Shown here: piece by piece, positions 1 through 6,528 of the stretch
How positions within the stretch are numbered: position 1 is the first letter of the stretch
How the letters are laid out: each line of letters opens with the position of its first letter
From: JBJKRF01 sp046704785
GTDB taxonomy: Bacteria; Chloroflexota; Anaerolineae; Anaerolineales; Villigracilaceae
Assembly: GCA_046704785.1 (NCBI GenBank)
Contig: JBJKRF010000109.1
Location: forward strand, 1-8,179
Direction of reading: 5' to 3'
Length of the DNA: 8,179 bases
Made by a program: the position numbers and the translations under genes
Notes under the pieces: model-generated
Database searches by the model: none
Told to the model about the DNA's origin: nothing
What the model saw: only the letters and a program-made list of their open reading frames with translations

Positions 1-2
1 TT

Positions 3-69
3 GGGGGGGGGATCGGGAGCTTGTTAGTGGGTTTGTTGGGGGGGGGGGGGGGCGCGGGCCGCCCCCCCC
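3..69. other. G/C homopolymer tracts with hairpin potential
   Basis: A run of 9 G (3-11), two GGG triplets (15-17, 29-31) and a run of 15 G (38-52) are followed, after a 9-nt GC-rich spacer, by 8 C (62-69). The G15 and C8 tracts can pair into a very stable stem, and the four G-runs could also fold as a G-quadruplex. There is no T-tract after the stem, so it does not read as an intrinsic terminator. Homopolymers this long near a sequence edge are often assembly or base-calling errors, so the exact lengths should not be trusted. The rest of 1-258 holds no gene that I can support. Confidence 0.5.
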
Positions 70-195
70 ACAACCAACATCGACTCTCTTACCGTGGGAA
101 ATCCCAAAGAACCGGAAAGATCCAAGAAGATGTAAAAGTAAAGATAAAAGCCTTTTTTTGAGCGTGTACGTTCATTATACAACATGCGCGTAAAT

Positions 196-212
196 TTCCC
201 GTTCGCCGGGAA
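196..212 (+). other. Small stem-loop in the leader of the first gene
   Basis: TTCCCG (196-201) and CGGGAA (207-212) form a perfect 6-bp stem around the loop TTCGC. It is not followed by T residues, so it is not a terminator on this strand. It would lie in the 5' leader only if transcription starts upstream of about 190. Its role is unknown and it may be incidental. Confidence 0.25.
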
Positions 213-246
213 TCGAAAAAAGGCCGTTATCCCCCCAGGGTCATTA

Positions 247-252
247 TATAAT
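247..252 (+). promoter_or_regulatory. Perfect -10 box (TATAAT) before the glycan operon
   Basis: TATAAT at 247-252 matches the sigma70-type -10 consensus in full. No recognisable -35 box lies 15-19 nt upstream. The usual distance from -10 to start site would put the transcription start at about 259, exactly on the ATG chosen for the first gene, so the message could be leaderless. No Shine-Dalgarno sequence precedes that ATG, which fits. The hexamer could also be chance in a short AT-rich patch. Confidence 0.45.
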
Positions 253-258
253 TGTCGC

Positions 259-693
259 ATGTCTTTTTACACTGTCCTGGTCTACGCGCGCCGCTGGCCG
301 TTGTTGGGCAAACTGGCTTATTTCGGACTGAAAACCCTGGGGGCGGAGATTCCCGTTTCGGTGGCGATTGGTGAGGGCTTTTTGCTCCACCATGGCGGGG
401 TGGGAGTCGTCATCCACCCGCAAACGACCATCGGCAATCGGGTGGGAATCTACCCGGGTGTGACCCTCGGTCGGGCAGATGTCTATCGTCCCATCGGCAA
501 GTCGCAGTTCGAGGGCATCGTCGTCGAGGACGATGTCATCCTGGGTGCCGGGGCCAAGGTGCTGTGCGCGCGCGGCGTGCTGCGCGTGGGACGCGGAACG
601 GTGGTTGGCGCCAACGCGGTATTGCTGGAATCCACCGGCGAGAACGAACTGTGGGCCGGCATCCCGGCTCGCAAAGTTGGAATGAGGGAGTAG
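259..693 (+). CDS. Serine-acetyltransferase-like hexapeptide-repeat O-acyltransferase
   Basis: This 144-residue protein should form a left-handed beta-helix acyltransferase that moves an acetyl group from acetyl-CoA to a hydroxyl. In this context the acceptor is more likely a sugar than free serine. A short helical N-terminus (residues 1-30) is followed by hexapeptide repeats. The run LLHHGGVGVVIH (His44, His45) matches the catalytic-His region of CysE-type enzymes, and TTIGNRVGIYPGVTLG, VILGAGAKVL and WAGIPARKVG follow the family pattern. The second CysE catalytic His (in the RHPKIGD region) has no clear counterpart: here the stretch reads ADVYRPIGKSQFEG and looks slightly longer. I chose the ATG at 259 rather than the one at 184, because the extra 25 residues do not resemble the family and TATAAT lies just before 259. 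It is the first gene of the cluster, 43 nt before the next. A true cysteine-pathway role is less likely. Confidence 0.8.
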   Translation: MSFYTVLVYARRWPLLGKLAYFGLKTLGAEIPVSVAIGEGFLLHHGGVGVVIHPQTTIGNRVGIYPGVTLGRADVYRPIGKSQFEGIVVEDDVILGAGAKVLCARGVLRVGRGTVVGANAVLLESTGENELWAGIPARKVGMRE

Positions 694-736
694 CCCCGGA
701 GCGGCAGTTTGCCAGGTTCCGGCAGCCTTGATAATT

Positions 737-1750
737 ATGGAAGAACGGATTTGTGTGATTCCCCGCGTTCACGGCGTGGGCGGCATGGTCTCGTTTTTGC
801 GCAAATTTTCTGCCGGGGCAGAAAAACGCGGCCTGTCTCTCACCACCGACCTGGCAGATACGCCTTACCGGGCCGTCCTGGTCATTGGCGGCACGCGGCA
901 GGTGGCCGCGCTTTATCGCGCAAAACAGCGCGGCGTACGGGTTGTCCAGCGCCTGGACGGCATCAACTGGATCCACCGCGTGCGGCCCGCATCCTGGCGG
1001 CACAGCCTGCGCGCAGAATATGGTAATCTTTCCCTGGCCTTGATCCGTCGTTTCGTCGCGGAGCGGATCGTCTATCAGTCCGACTTTTCGCGCGCATGGT
1101 GGGAACGCCGCTACGGGGCGCTGACCAGGCCAACGCGTGTCGTACACAACGGCGTGGACCTGGGCGTTTACACGCCCGGCGACGAACGCCCCAACGACCT
1201 TTACCGTTTGCTGGTGGTCGAGGGCGCGATGAGCGGCGGCTATGAAGGCGGCCTGGAGAACGCGGTGCGGCTGGCCGAAAAGCTGGCCTCGCGCGTGGAA
1301 CGCCCGCTGGAATTGACGGTGGCCGGCGAGGTCAGCGCGGCGCTCAAAGCAAGCTGGACGGCGCGCAGCAGCGTGCCTATCCGTTGGGCCGGGCTGGTTG
1401 CATCCGAACAGGTGCCAACGTTGGCGCGTTCGGCGCACCTGTTCTTCTCGGCAGACGTGCATCCGGCCTGCCCCAACTCGGTCATCGAGGCGCTGGCCTG
1501 CGGCCTGCCGGTGGTGGCTTTCGACACCGGCGCGCTAATGGAACTGGTGCCGCCAGACTGTGGCTTTATTGCGCCCTATGGCGCAAATTCCTGGAAGCTG
1601 GAGCCGCCCGATGTGGACGGTCTGGCCGCGGGAGCGCAGACCGTTTTGGCAGACTGGCCGAAATTCAGCACAGCGGCGCGCCGGCGCGCTGAATCCGCCT
1701 TTGGGCTGGACGCGATGATCGATCGCTATCTGGACGTTTTATTGGGTTAA
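737..1750 (+). CDS. GT4-family (GT-B fold) glycosyltransferase
   Basis: This is a 337-residue cytoplasmic or membrane-associated retaining glycosyltransferase that would move a sugar from a nucleotide-sugar donor to a growing glycan. The N-terminal acceptor domain is short. The linker carries VVHNGVDLGVY (HNGVD at residues 137-141), typical of GT4. The C-terminal donor domain contains LTVAGEV, IRWAGLV and CPNSVIEALACGLPVVAF (residues 245 onward), with the second Glu of the EX7E motif at Glu251. The first Glu is replaced by Pro243, with Asp240 and His242 close by. I chose the ATG at 737; a TTG at 728 would add three residues (the leading MII). No clear Shine-Dalgarno sequence is seen. The stop is 4 nt before the next start, so the two genes are almost certainly co-transcribed. 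Donor and acceptor cannot be read from sequence. Confidence 0.88.
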   Translation: MEERICVIPRVHGVGGMVSFLRKFSAGAEKRGLSLTTDLADTPYRAVLVIGGTRQVAALYRAKQRGVRVVQRLDGINWIHRVRPASWRHSLRAEYGNLSLALIRRFVAERIVYQSDFSRAWWERRYGALTRPTRVVHNGVDLGVYTPGDERPNDLYRLLVVEGAMSGGYEGGLENAVRLAEKLASRVERPLELTVAGEVSAALKASWTARSSVPIRWAGLVASEQVPTLARSAHLFFSADVHPACPNSVIEALACGLPVVAFDTGALMELVPPDCGFIAPYGANSWKLEPPDVDGLAAGAQTVLADWPKFSTAARRRAESAFGLDAMIDRYLDVLLG

Positions 1751-1754
1751 ACCG

Positions 1755-2618
1755 TTGAATTTGAAAAAAGTCTTTCTTGCTTTTGCCTCGTTTGTTGCCC
1801 GTATCCTGCCCCTGCCGCTCAAGCAGGCTTTATACCGCTTTCCGCCGCTGGCGCGCCTGATCCGTAGTTCGATCAACGCCACGGTGGACGAGGGCCTGTC
1901 GGTGATCGAGGTGGCTGCCGGCGATCTGAAGGGGTACAGAGTTCTGCTCAATCTCAAGGCCGAGAAAAGCCGTTGGCTGGGAACCTATGAGCCGGGGTTG
2001 CAGGCTGCGCTGCGCGCTTTTCTACAGCCGGGCAGCACCGTCTATGACGTGGGAGCAAACATCGGGTACGTGACGTTGATGATGGCACATCACGTCGGCG
2101 GGTCGGGGCGCGTATTCGCGTTCGAGGCGCTTCCGGCCAACGTCGAACGCATCCGGGAAAATATGGCCTTGAACGGATTATCCAACGTCACCATCGTTTC
2201 TGCCGCCGTGACAGACCAATGCGGAACCGCGACGTTCTACGTTCACGAGTCGGTTGGGATGGGAAAAGTGGCCGGTTCGGCGGGACGCCAGGGCGAACAC
2301 TATCGGGGGGAAATCAGCGTCCCCGGCCTGTCGCTGGACGCGTTCGTCTACGAGCAGGGCAACCCGACGCCCGACGCCGTCAAGATGGACATCGAGGGCG
2401 GCGAGGTGCTGGCGCTTCCGGGGATGAAGCGCCTGTTGACCGAACGGCATCCGTTGTTGTTCCTCGAACTGCACGGCCCGGAGTCCGAGAGGGTGGCCTG
2501 GGAGACGCTTACAACTGCCGGATATCGACTCTACGCGATGGAGAGCGATTATCCACACATCCAGTCACCAGATGATCTGGGCTGGAAGGCATACATCATT
2601 GGACGCTATGAACATTGA
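1755..2618 (+). CDS. FkbM-family SAM-dependent methyltransferase
   Basis: This 287-residue protein is a class I methyltransferase of the FkbM type (Methyltransf_21), enzymes that commonly O-methylate sugars in surface glycans or secondary metabolites. The SAM-binding motif I is VYDVGANIGY (residues 96-105). The acidic end of strand 2 is VFAFEALPANV (Glu124). The family hallmark DAVKMDIEGGEVLALPG starts at residue 207, followed by LLFLELHGP. About 90 residues precede the Rossmann core, longer than the minimal domain. The start is a TTG at 1755 or at 1761: the frame is closed upstream by TGA at 1716-1718 and no ATG lies near. It is 4 nt after the previous stop and overlaps the next start by 11 nt, so translation is probably coupled. 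The methyl acceptor is unknown; a sugar hydroxyl of this cluster's product is my inference. Confidence 0.88.
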   Translation: MNLKKVFLAFASFVARILPLPLKQALYRFPPLARLIRSSINATVDEGLSVIEVAAGDLKGYRVLLNLKAEKSRWLGTYEPGLQAALRAFLQPGSTVYDVGANIGYVTLMMAHHVGGSGRVFAFEALPANVERIRENMALNGLSNVTIVSAAVTDQCGTATFYVHESVGMGKVAGSAGRQGEHYRGEISVPGLSLDAFVYEQGNPTPDAVKMDIEGGEVLALPGMKRLLTERHPLLFLELHGPESERVAWETLTTAGYRLYAMESDYPHIQSPDDLGWKAYIIGRYEH

Positions 2619-4062
2619 GGCCCCCCGCTACCCGCCAACGTACAGTTGGCTCTGGCTCAGCCTGACCTTGTGTGTTGTGCTGGCCGTCTCTTTCTTTCTG
2701 CCCATCGTTCCCAATGATTATTGGTGGTATGTGCGCATAGGGCAGGATATCGTGCGGAGCGGCGCTATTCCCACCGTAGACGCGCTCAGCTACACCCAGG
2801 CCGGCCAGACGGTCGTGTACCATTCCTGGCTCTCGGCGCTGCTTTTCTGGCTCACCTACAACGCCGGTGGACTGTCTCTGACCTTTCTCCTGCGCGGCCT
2901 GACCCTGGCCCTGGCCTATGGCCTGACCTGGAAGCTGGCCCGCGAAGCCGGCGCCGGCCCCATTTTATCCACCGTGTTGACGCTGGTTGCTGCGTTTTCC
3001 GGCGGCAACAACTGGTCGCCTCGCCCCCAGATGTTCGCTTATCCGTTGGTGATGTTGGTGCTGTGGGCGCTGGTTCGCTGGCAACGTGGCAGGGATCGCC
3101 TCCTCTGGCTCCTGCCGCTTTCGACTTTTTTGTGGGTCAACCTGCACGGCTCGTTTGTGCTTCCTTTTTTGTTGATGGGCGCAGCGTTGGTCTTCGGCAA
3201 GGGGAATAAAAAGCAACTGATGATTTGGGGCGCGAGCGCGCTACTGGCGACGTTACTCAACCCGCGTGGTTTCGGCGCCTGGACGTACGTTATTACGCTG
3301 ATGCGAGACTCATCGGTCCAGATCTACAGTTCAGAATGGGGACCAACGACCAACCTCGGCTGGCAGATGAATCTGTTCTTCGCCTGGCTGTTGGTTTTTC
3401 CCGTGTTGGCGGCTTTTTCGCCCCGGCGGTTGTCTCTGCTGGAATGGGTCTGGTTTCTCGGATTCGGCTGGTTGGCCTTGAGCGGCATTCGCTACGTGAT
3501 CTGGTTCCTGTTCCTGCTCGTCCCGTTGACGGCCAGCCTGCTCGCCGATTGGGACTATCGCTGGCTGGACCGCCCATCGAAAGAAACCGTCCCCCCCATG
3601 AACATTGCCTTGAGCATTATCTTCCTGTTGTGTGGATTCTCCGTAATGCCTGGCGTGCGCACGCTGTGGTGGAGGGGCGCCGCCGTCCCATTATCCAGGG
3701 ACACGCCCGTGGAAGCGGTAACCTGGCTGAAGGCGCATCCCGACTTGCCCGGTCCGCTTTGGGCCGACCTGACTTTTTCGAGCTACCTGGTTTATGCCCT
3801 GCCCGAACGCCCGGTCTGGATCGATACCCGTTTCGAGGTCTACCCGCCCTCGCAGTGGGCCGAATACAAGTCCATTTCGGAAGCCGAGTCCAACTGGCAA
3901 GCCTTATTGGACAAGTACAACGTTCGTCTGTTGTTCCTCTTTCGCAGCGACCAACCTCATTTGATTCCGGTGGTGCAGGCCTCGCCGCTGTGGTGCTCCG
4001 TCTACCAGGATTCGATGTCTGTGATTTTCGTTCGCCGGGGAACCGGGCAGGCTTGCCCATGA
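2608..4062 (+). CDS. Polytopic membrane protein, GT-C-like (probable lipid-linked sugar transferase)
   Basis: This 484-residue protein has many hydrophobic segments from residue 13 to about 350, a short cytoplasmic-type linker, and a C-terminal soluble domain of about 100 residues. The first external loop reads NDYWWYVRIGQDIVRSGAIP (Asp37, Trp39, Trp40), followed by VVYHSWL (His72), NWSPRPQ (from Asn135), WVNLHGSF (from Trp176), LLNPRG and GIRYVIWF. I recognise this pattern from a widespread, poorly characterised family often annotated as hypothetical or glycosyltransferase-39-like. The acidic residue in the first outer loop recalls GT-C enzymes that use polyprenyl-phosphate sugars. The C-terminal part carries PVWIDTRFEVYP, also typical. 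The ATG at 2608 overlaps the fkbM-like stop by 11 nt and was chosen over the in-frame ATG at 2572, which would add 12 polar residues. Activity is inferred only. Confidence 0.75.
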   Translation: MNIEAPRYPPTYSWLWLSLTLCVVLAVSFFLPIVPNDYWWYVRIGQDIVRSGAIPTVDALSYTQAGQTVVYHSWLSALLFWLTYNAGGLSLTFLLRGLTLALAYGLTWKLAREAGAGPILSTVLTLVAAFSGGNNWSPRPQMFAYPLVMLVLWALVRWQRGRDRLLWLLPLSTFLWVNLHGSFVLPFLLMGAALVFGKGNKKQLMIWGASALLATLLNPRGFGAWTYVITLMRDSSVQIYSSEWGPTTNLGWQMNLFFAWLLVFPVLAAFSPRRLSLLEWVWFLGFGWLALSGIRYVIWFLFLLVPLTASLLADWDYRWLDRPSKETVPPMNIALSIIFLLCGFSVMPGVRTLWWRGAAVPLSRDTPVEAVTWLKAHPDLPGPLWADLTFSSYLVYALPERPVWIDTRFEVYPPSQWAEYKSISEAESNWQALLDKYNVRLLFLFRSDQPHLIPVVQASPLWCSVYQDSMSVIFVRRGTGQACP

Positions 4063-4075
4063 GATCGCAGCGCGC

Positions 4076-5290
4076 ATGAAGAGCGTCTCCTGGAAACGTA
4101 TCTGGATGGGGGTCCTGGGACTTGTGATCGTTCTGCGCCTTTTATACGCGCTGCTTGGCATTTCCGTCCTTTCGGCAGGCGAACCTACGCCTTTGGCGCA
4201 GGGCCCCATTTATAATCAGGCACGCACCCTCCTCCATAACGACGATCTCTCCAACAAACTGATCAATGTATGGCTACGATGGGATACCGGCTGGTACATG
4301 AAGATCGCTTCTAACGGCTACAGCCCCTCCGATGGCTCCATTGCTTTCATGCCTGTGTATCCCATCCTGATGCGGTTGGGCAACGCAATTACAAACATAG
4401 GCGTGCTACCTTCCGGGCTGCTCATCGCCACGCTCAGTACATTTTTTGCATTTGTCCTTCTGGCAAAAATTGCCTGGCAAGAGTTCGGCGAGGAGTCCGT
4501 GGCCGCCACGGTCCTTTTTCTGGCATTTTTCCCAACCGGATTTTTCCTGTTGGCTGCGTACACCGAGTCATTGTTCCTGGTGTTGACGCTGTCGGTCTGG
4601 CTGTTGGCGCGATCACGGCACTGGTGGGCAGCGGGGATTGTGGCGGCATTGGCAACCCTGACGCGTCCACAAGGCGTCCTGTTGTCCATTCCCCTGTTTA
4701 TTCTATTTGCCTTTTCGAATGACCCGACTCCTGTAAATTGGAAAAAGGTAATCACTGTGCTCCGAACGCCTGCGAAACGCGCTCGATGGAAGATGCAATT
4801 CTTTCGCTGGGATTTTCTGGCTGCCCTCCTGCCGGTTTTGACTTTGCCCGGCTATTACGGATTCCTGCGTTGGGCAAGGTTGGGGAGTCCGTCTGCGGCA
4901 TTGGAGTCCCATTGGGGTATTCGCACTGTGATGCCCTGGACGGGTTTCTGGCTGTTCTTCCAGCGACTGTTGACGCAGCCACGCGTTTTCGTCGATTGGA
5001 TTGATCTTTCGCTGTTGCTGGTCGCACTACTAGCCCTGATTTTGGGCTTCCGCCGCCTGCACCCGGCCCTATCGCTTTATAGTTGGGCGCTCATCCTGGT
5101 GCTGTTTATGCGAGGCACGCCGCCGCATCTGCTCGACAGTTTCAGCCGTTACCTCCTCATCATTTTTCCCATCTTCCTGCTTTTTTCGCGCATCAAACCA
5201 CGCTGGTTGCAGGTGCTGGTGTGGTGCGCTTCTTTTAGTCTGCAAATTTTCTTGCTGCTGGGATTCCTCGATTGGCGGTGGATCGCGTGA
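4076..5290 (+). CDS. PIG-V/Gpi18-like membrane glycosyltransferase (COG5542 type), copy 1
   Basis: This 404-residue integral membrane protein has roughly ten hydrophobic segments. It carries the signature of bacterial relatives of the eukaryotic GPI mannosyltransferase PIG-V/Gpi18: WLRWDTGWYMKIASNGY (from residue 66, Asp70), AFMPVYP (91-96 core), FFPTGFFLLAAYTESLFL (from 151, with Glu164), LATLTRPQG (Arg197), PWTGFW (from 287) and RGTPPHLLDSFSRY (from 346). Such GT-C enzymes transfer a sugar, in the known cases mannose, from a polyprenyl or dolichyl phosphate carrier on the outer face of the membrane. Asp70 in the WD motif is the likely catalytic acid/base by analogy. The start is the ATG at 4076, 13 nt after the previous stop, with no strong Shine-Dalgarno. 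The stop overlaps the GTG start of its paralogue. The sugar and acceptor cannot be told from sequence. Confidence 0.85.
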   Translation: MKSVSWKRIWMGVLGLVIVLRLLYALLGISVLSAGEPTPLAQGPIYNQARTLLHNDDLSNKLINVWLRWDTGWYMKIASNGYSPSDGSIAFMPVYPILMRLGNAITNIGVLPSGLLIATLSTFFAFVLLAKIAWQEFGEESVAATVLFLAFFPTGFFLLAAYTESLFLVLTLSVWLLARSRHWWAAGIVAALATLTRPQGVLLSIPLFILFAFSNDPTPVNWKKVITVLRTPAKRARWKMQFFRWDFLAALLPVLTLPGYYGFLRWARLGSPSAALESHWGIRTVMPWTGFWLFFQRLLTQPRVFVDWIDLSLLLVALLALILGFRRLHPALSLYSWALILVLFMRGTPPHLLDSFSRYLLIIFPIFLLFSRIKPRWLQVLVWCASFSLQIFLLLGFLDWRWIA

Positions 5291-6528
5291 ACGCTGCACA
5301 GCGTAAGACTCTCTCCCTTGCCTGGAAAAAAGAATGGGGGGGATTGATCGCGCTCGTCCTGGCGCTGCGGGGAGTCTATGCCACATTGGGAGTCCTGATC
5401 GTCCAGCGGGATGGACCAGTCGCGCTGGCAGAGCCTATCTACAACGTCGTTTTCCCGTATCTGCATCAGGATGTGATTTCGCACTTCCTGGTCAATCCCT
5501 GGTTTAACTGGGACACGATCTGGTATCTGAAGATTGCGCTGTTGGGCTATTCGGCGCAGGATAGCAGCATCGCTTTCATGCCACTCTATCCACTGTTGAT
5601 TCGCTGGACGGCGCCGCTTTTTGCGGGGAATGCCCTGCTGGCAGCGCTGGCCCTTTCGACGGTTTTCTGCAGTCTGGCGCTGATCCTTTTTTACGAACTG
5701 GTCTCCCAGGCGTTCGAGGAGCAACTGGCCTGGGGCAGTGTTTTCCTGCTGATGGCTTTTCCGACAGCCTTCTTTTTGCTGGCCGGGTACACCGAATCGC
5801 TTTTCCTGCTGCTCGTGTTTGGATTCTGGCTGCTGGCTTTGCGCAAACGCTGGCTGCTGGCCGGATTGCTGGCCGGGCTGGCTACCCTGACGCGTTTACA
5901 AGGGCTGGTCTTGACGCCGGTGTTGCTCTGGATGATGCTAACCAGCCTGATCCCAAATCTGGAGACAAGCCTCCTTGCGCAGGTCCGCCAGGTGTGGAAC
6001 CTGCTCGTGACGAATTTCAAGGCGGTCACCCAGGCTGGCCACAAACTAACCTGGCTATCTGCATTGATCCCGGTCTTTGTGGCCGCAAGTTACCAGGCCT
6101 GGTTGCGAGCCTCCAGGCTGGGCAGCATGACGGCAGCTTTGAAGGCCTACTGGCACATACAGACCGTCGCGCCCTGGACGGGTTTCTGGATGTTTCTCCA
6201 ACGGTTGTTCACCACGCACTACATCTACATGGACTGGATTGACCTGCTCCTGTTCATTGTGATTGCCTTGGCCGCGCTGAAAGGGCTGCAAGCTCTCGAC
6301 CCCGCTTACTCGCTGTACGTCTGGTTGACCCTCGCTGTCTTATTTACGCGCGGCACGCCGCCACATTTGCTGGCTAGTTTTAGCCGTTACTTCCTGGCTT
6401 TGTTCCCACTCTTCATTCTTTTTGCCCGCATCCGAAACAAGATTCTCTGGACGCTGATTCCTGTCCTGTCGCTTTGCTTGCAAGCACTGCTGGTCTGGTT
6501 GTTTCTGTGGGGAAGTTGGGTGGCATGA
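5287..6528 (+). CDS. PIG-V/Gpi18-like membrane glycosyltransferase (COG5542 type), copy 2
   Basis: This 413-residue polytopic protein is a clear paralogue of the gene before it. Matching blocks occur in the same order and spacing: WFNWDTIWYLKIALLGY (from residue 72, Asp76), AFMPLYP (97-102 core), FPTAFFLLAGYTESLFL (from 158, Glu170), LATLTRLQG (Arg203), PWTGFW (from 296) and RGTPPHLLASFSRY (from 355). The N-terminal segment before PIYN is also alignable. It should be a GT-C transferase using a lipid-phosphate sugar on the outer membrane face. I chose the GTG at 5287 because it forms a GTGA overlap with the previous stop; a TTG at 5272 would add only five residues. The last codons overlap the next gene through ATGA. 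The two copies may add successive sugars or use different donors; both appear intact. Confidence 0.85.
   Translation: MNAAQRKTLSLAWKKEWGGLIALVLALRGVYATLGVLIVQRDGPVALAEPIYNVVFPYLHQDVISHFLVNPWFNWDTIWYLKIALLGYSAQDSSIAFMPLYPLLIRWTAPLFAGNALLAALALSTVFCSLALILFYELVSQAFEEQLAWGSVFLLMAFPTAFFLLAGYTESLFLLLVFGFWLLALRKRWLLAGLLAGLATLTRLQGLVLTPVLLWMMLTSLIPNLETSLLAQVRQVWNLLVTNFKAVTQAGHKLTWLSALIPVFVAASYQAWLRASRLGSMTAALKAYWHIQTVAPWTGFWMFLQRLFTTHYIYMDWIDLLLFIVIALAALKGLQALDPAYSLYVWLTLAVLFTRGTPPHLLASFSRYFLALFPLFILFARIRNKILWTLIPVLSLCLQALLVWLFLWGSWVA

Noticed and set aside
146..159. Intrinsic terminator at the AAAAG/CTTTTTTT stretch
   Set aside because: The inverted arms abut with no loop and there is no GC-rich stem before the T run.
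184..258. Longer N-terminus of the acyltransferase from the ATG at 184
   Set aside because: The added 25 residues do not resemble the family and span the TATAAT and the stem-loop. Kept only as an alternative start.
24..260. 78-codon frame on the - strand across the leader
   Set aside because: It crosses the G/C homopolymers, has no domain-like pattern, and its start lies within the likely first gene region.
536..1462. 308-codon frame on the - strand
   Set aside because: It lies opposite two well-supported genes and its residues (many His, Arg, Ala, Pro, Gly and Cys) look like an antisense shadow of GC-rich coding DNA.
3225..4079. 284-codon + strand frame inside the GT-C-like gene
   Set aside because: It is an alternative-frame shadow: Arg- and Pro-rich with no family motif, while the 2608-4062 frame carries clear membrane segments and conserved blocks.
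5149..5724. 191-codon - strand frame across the junction of the two PIG-V-like genes
   Set aside because: It lies opposite conserved coding sequence on both sides and shows no recognisable domain.
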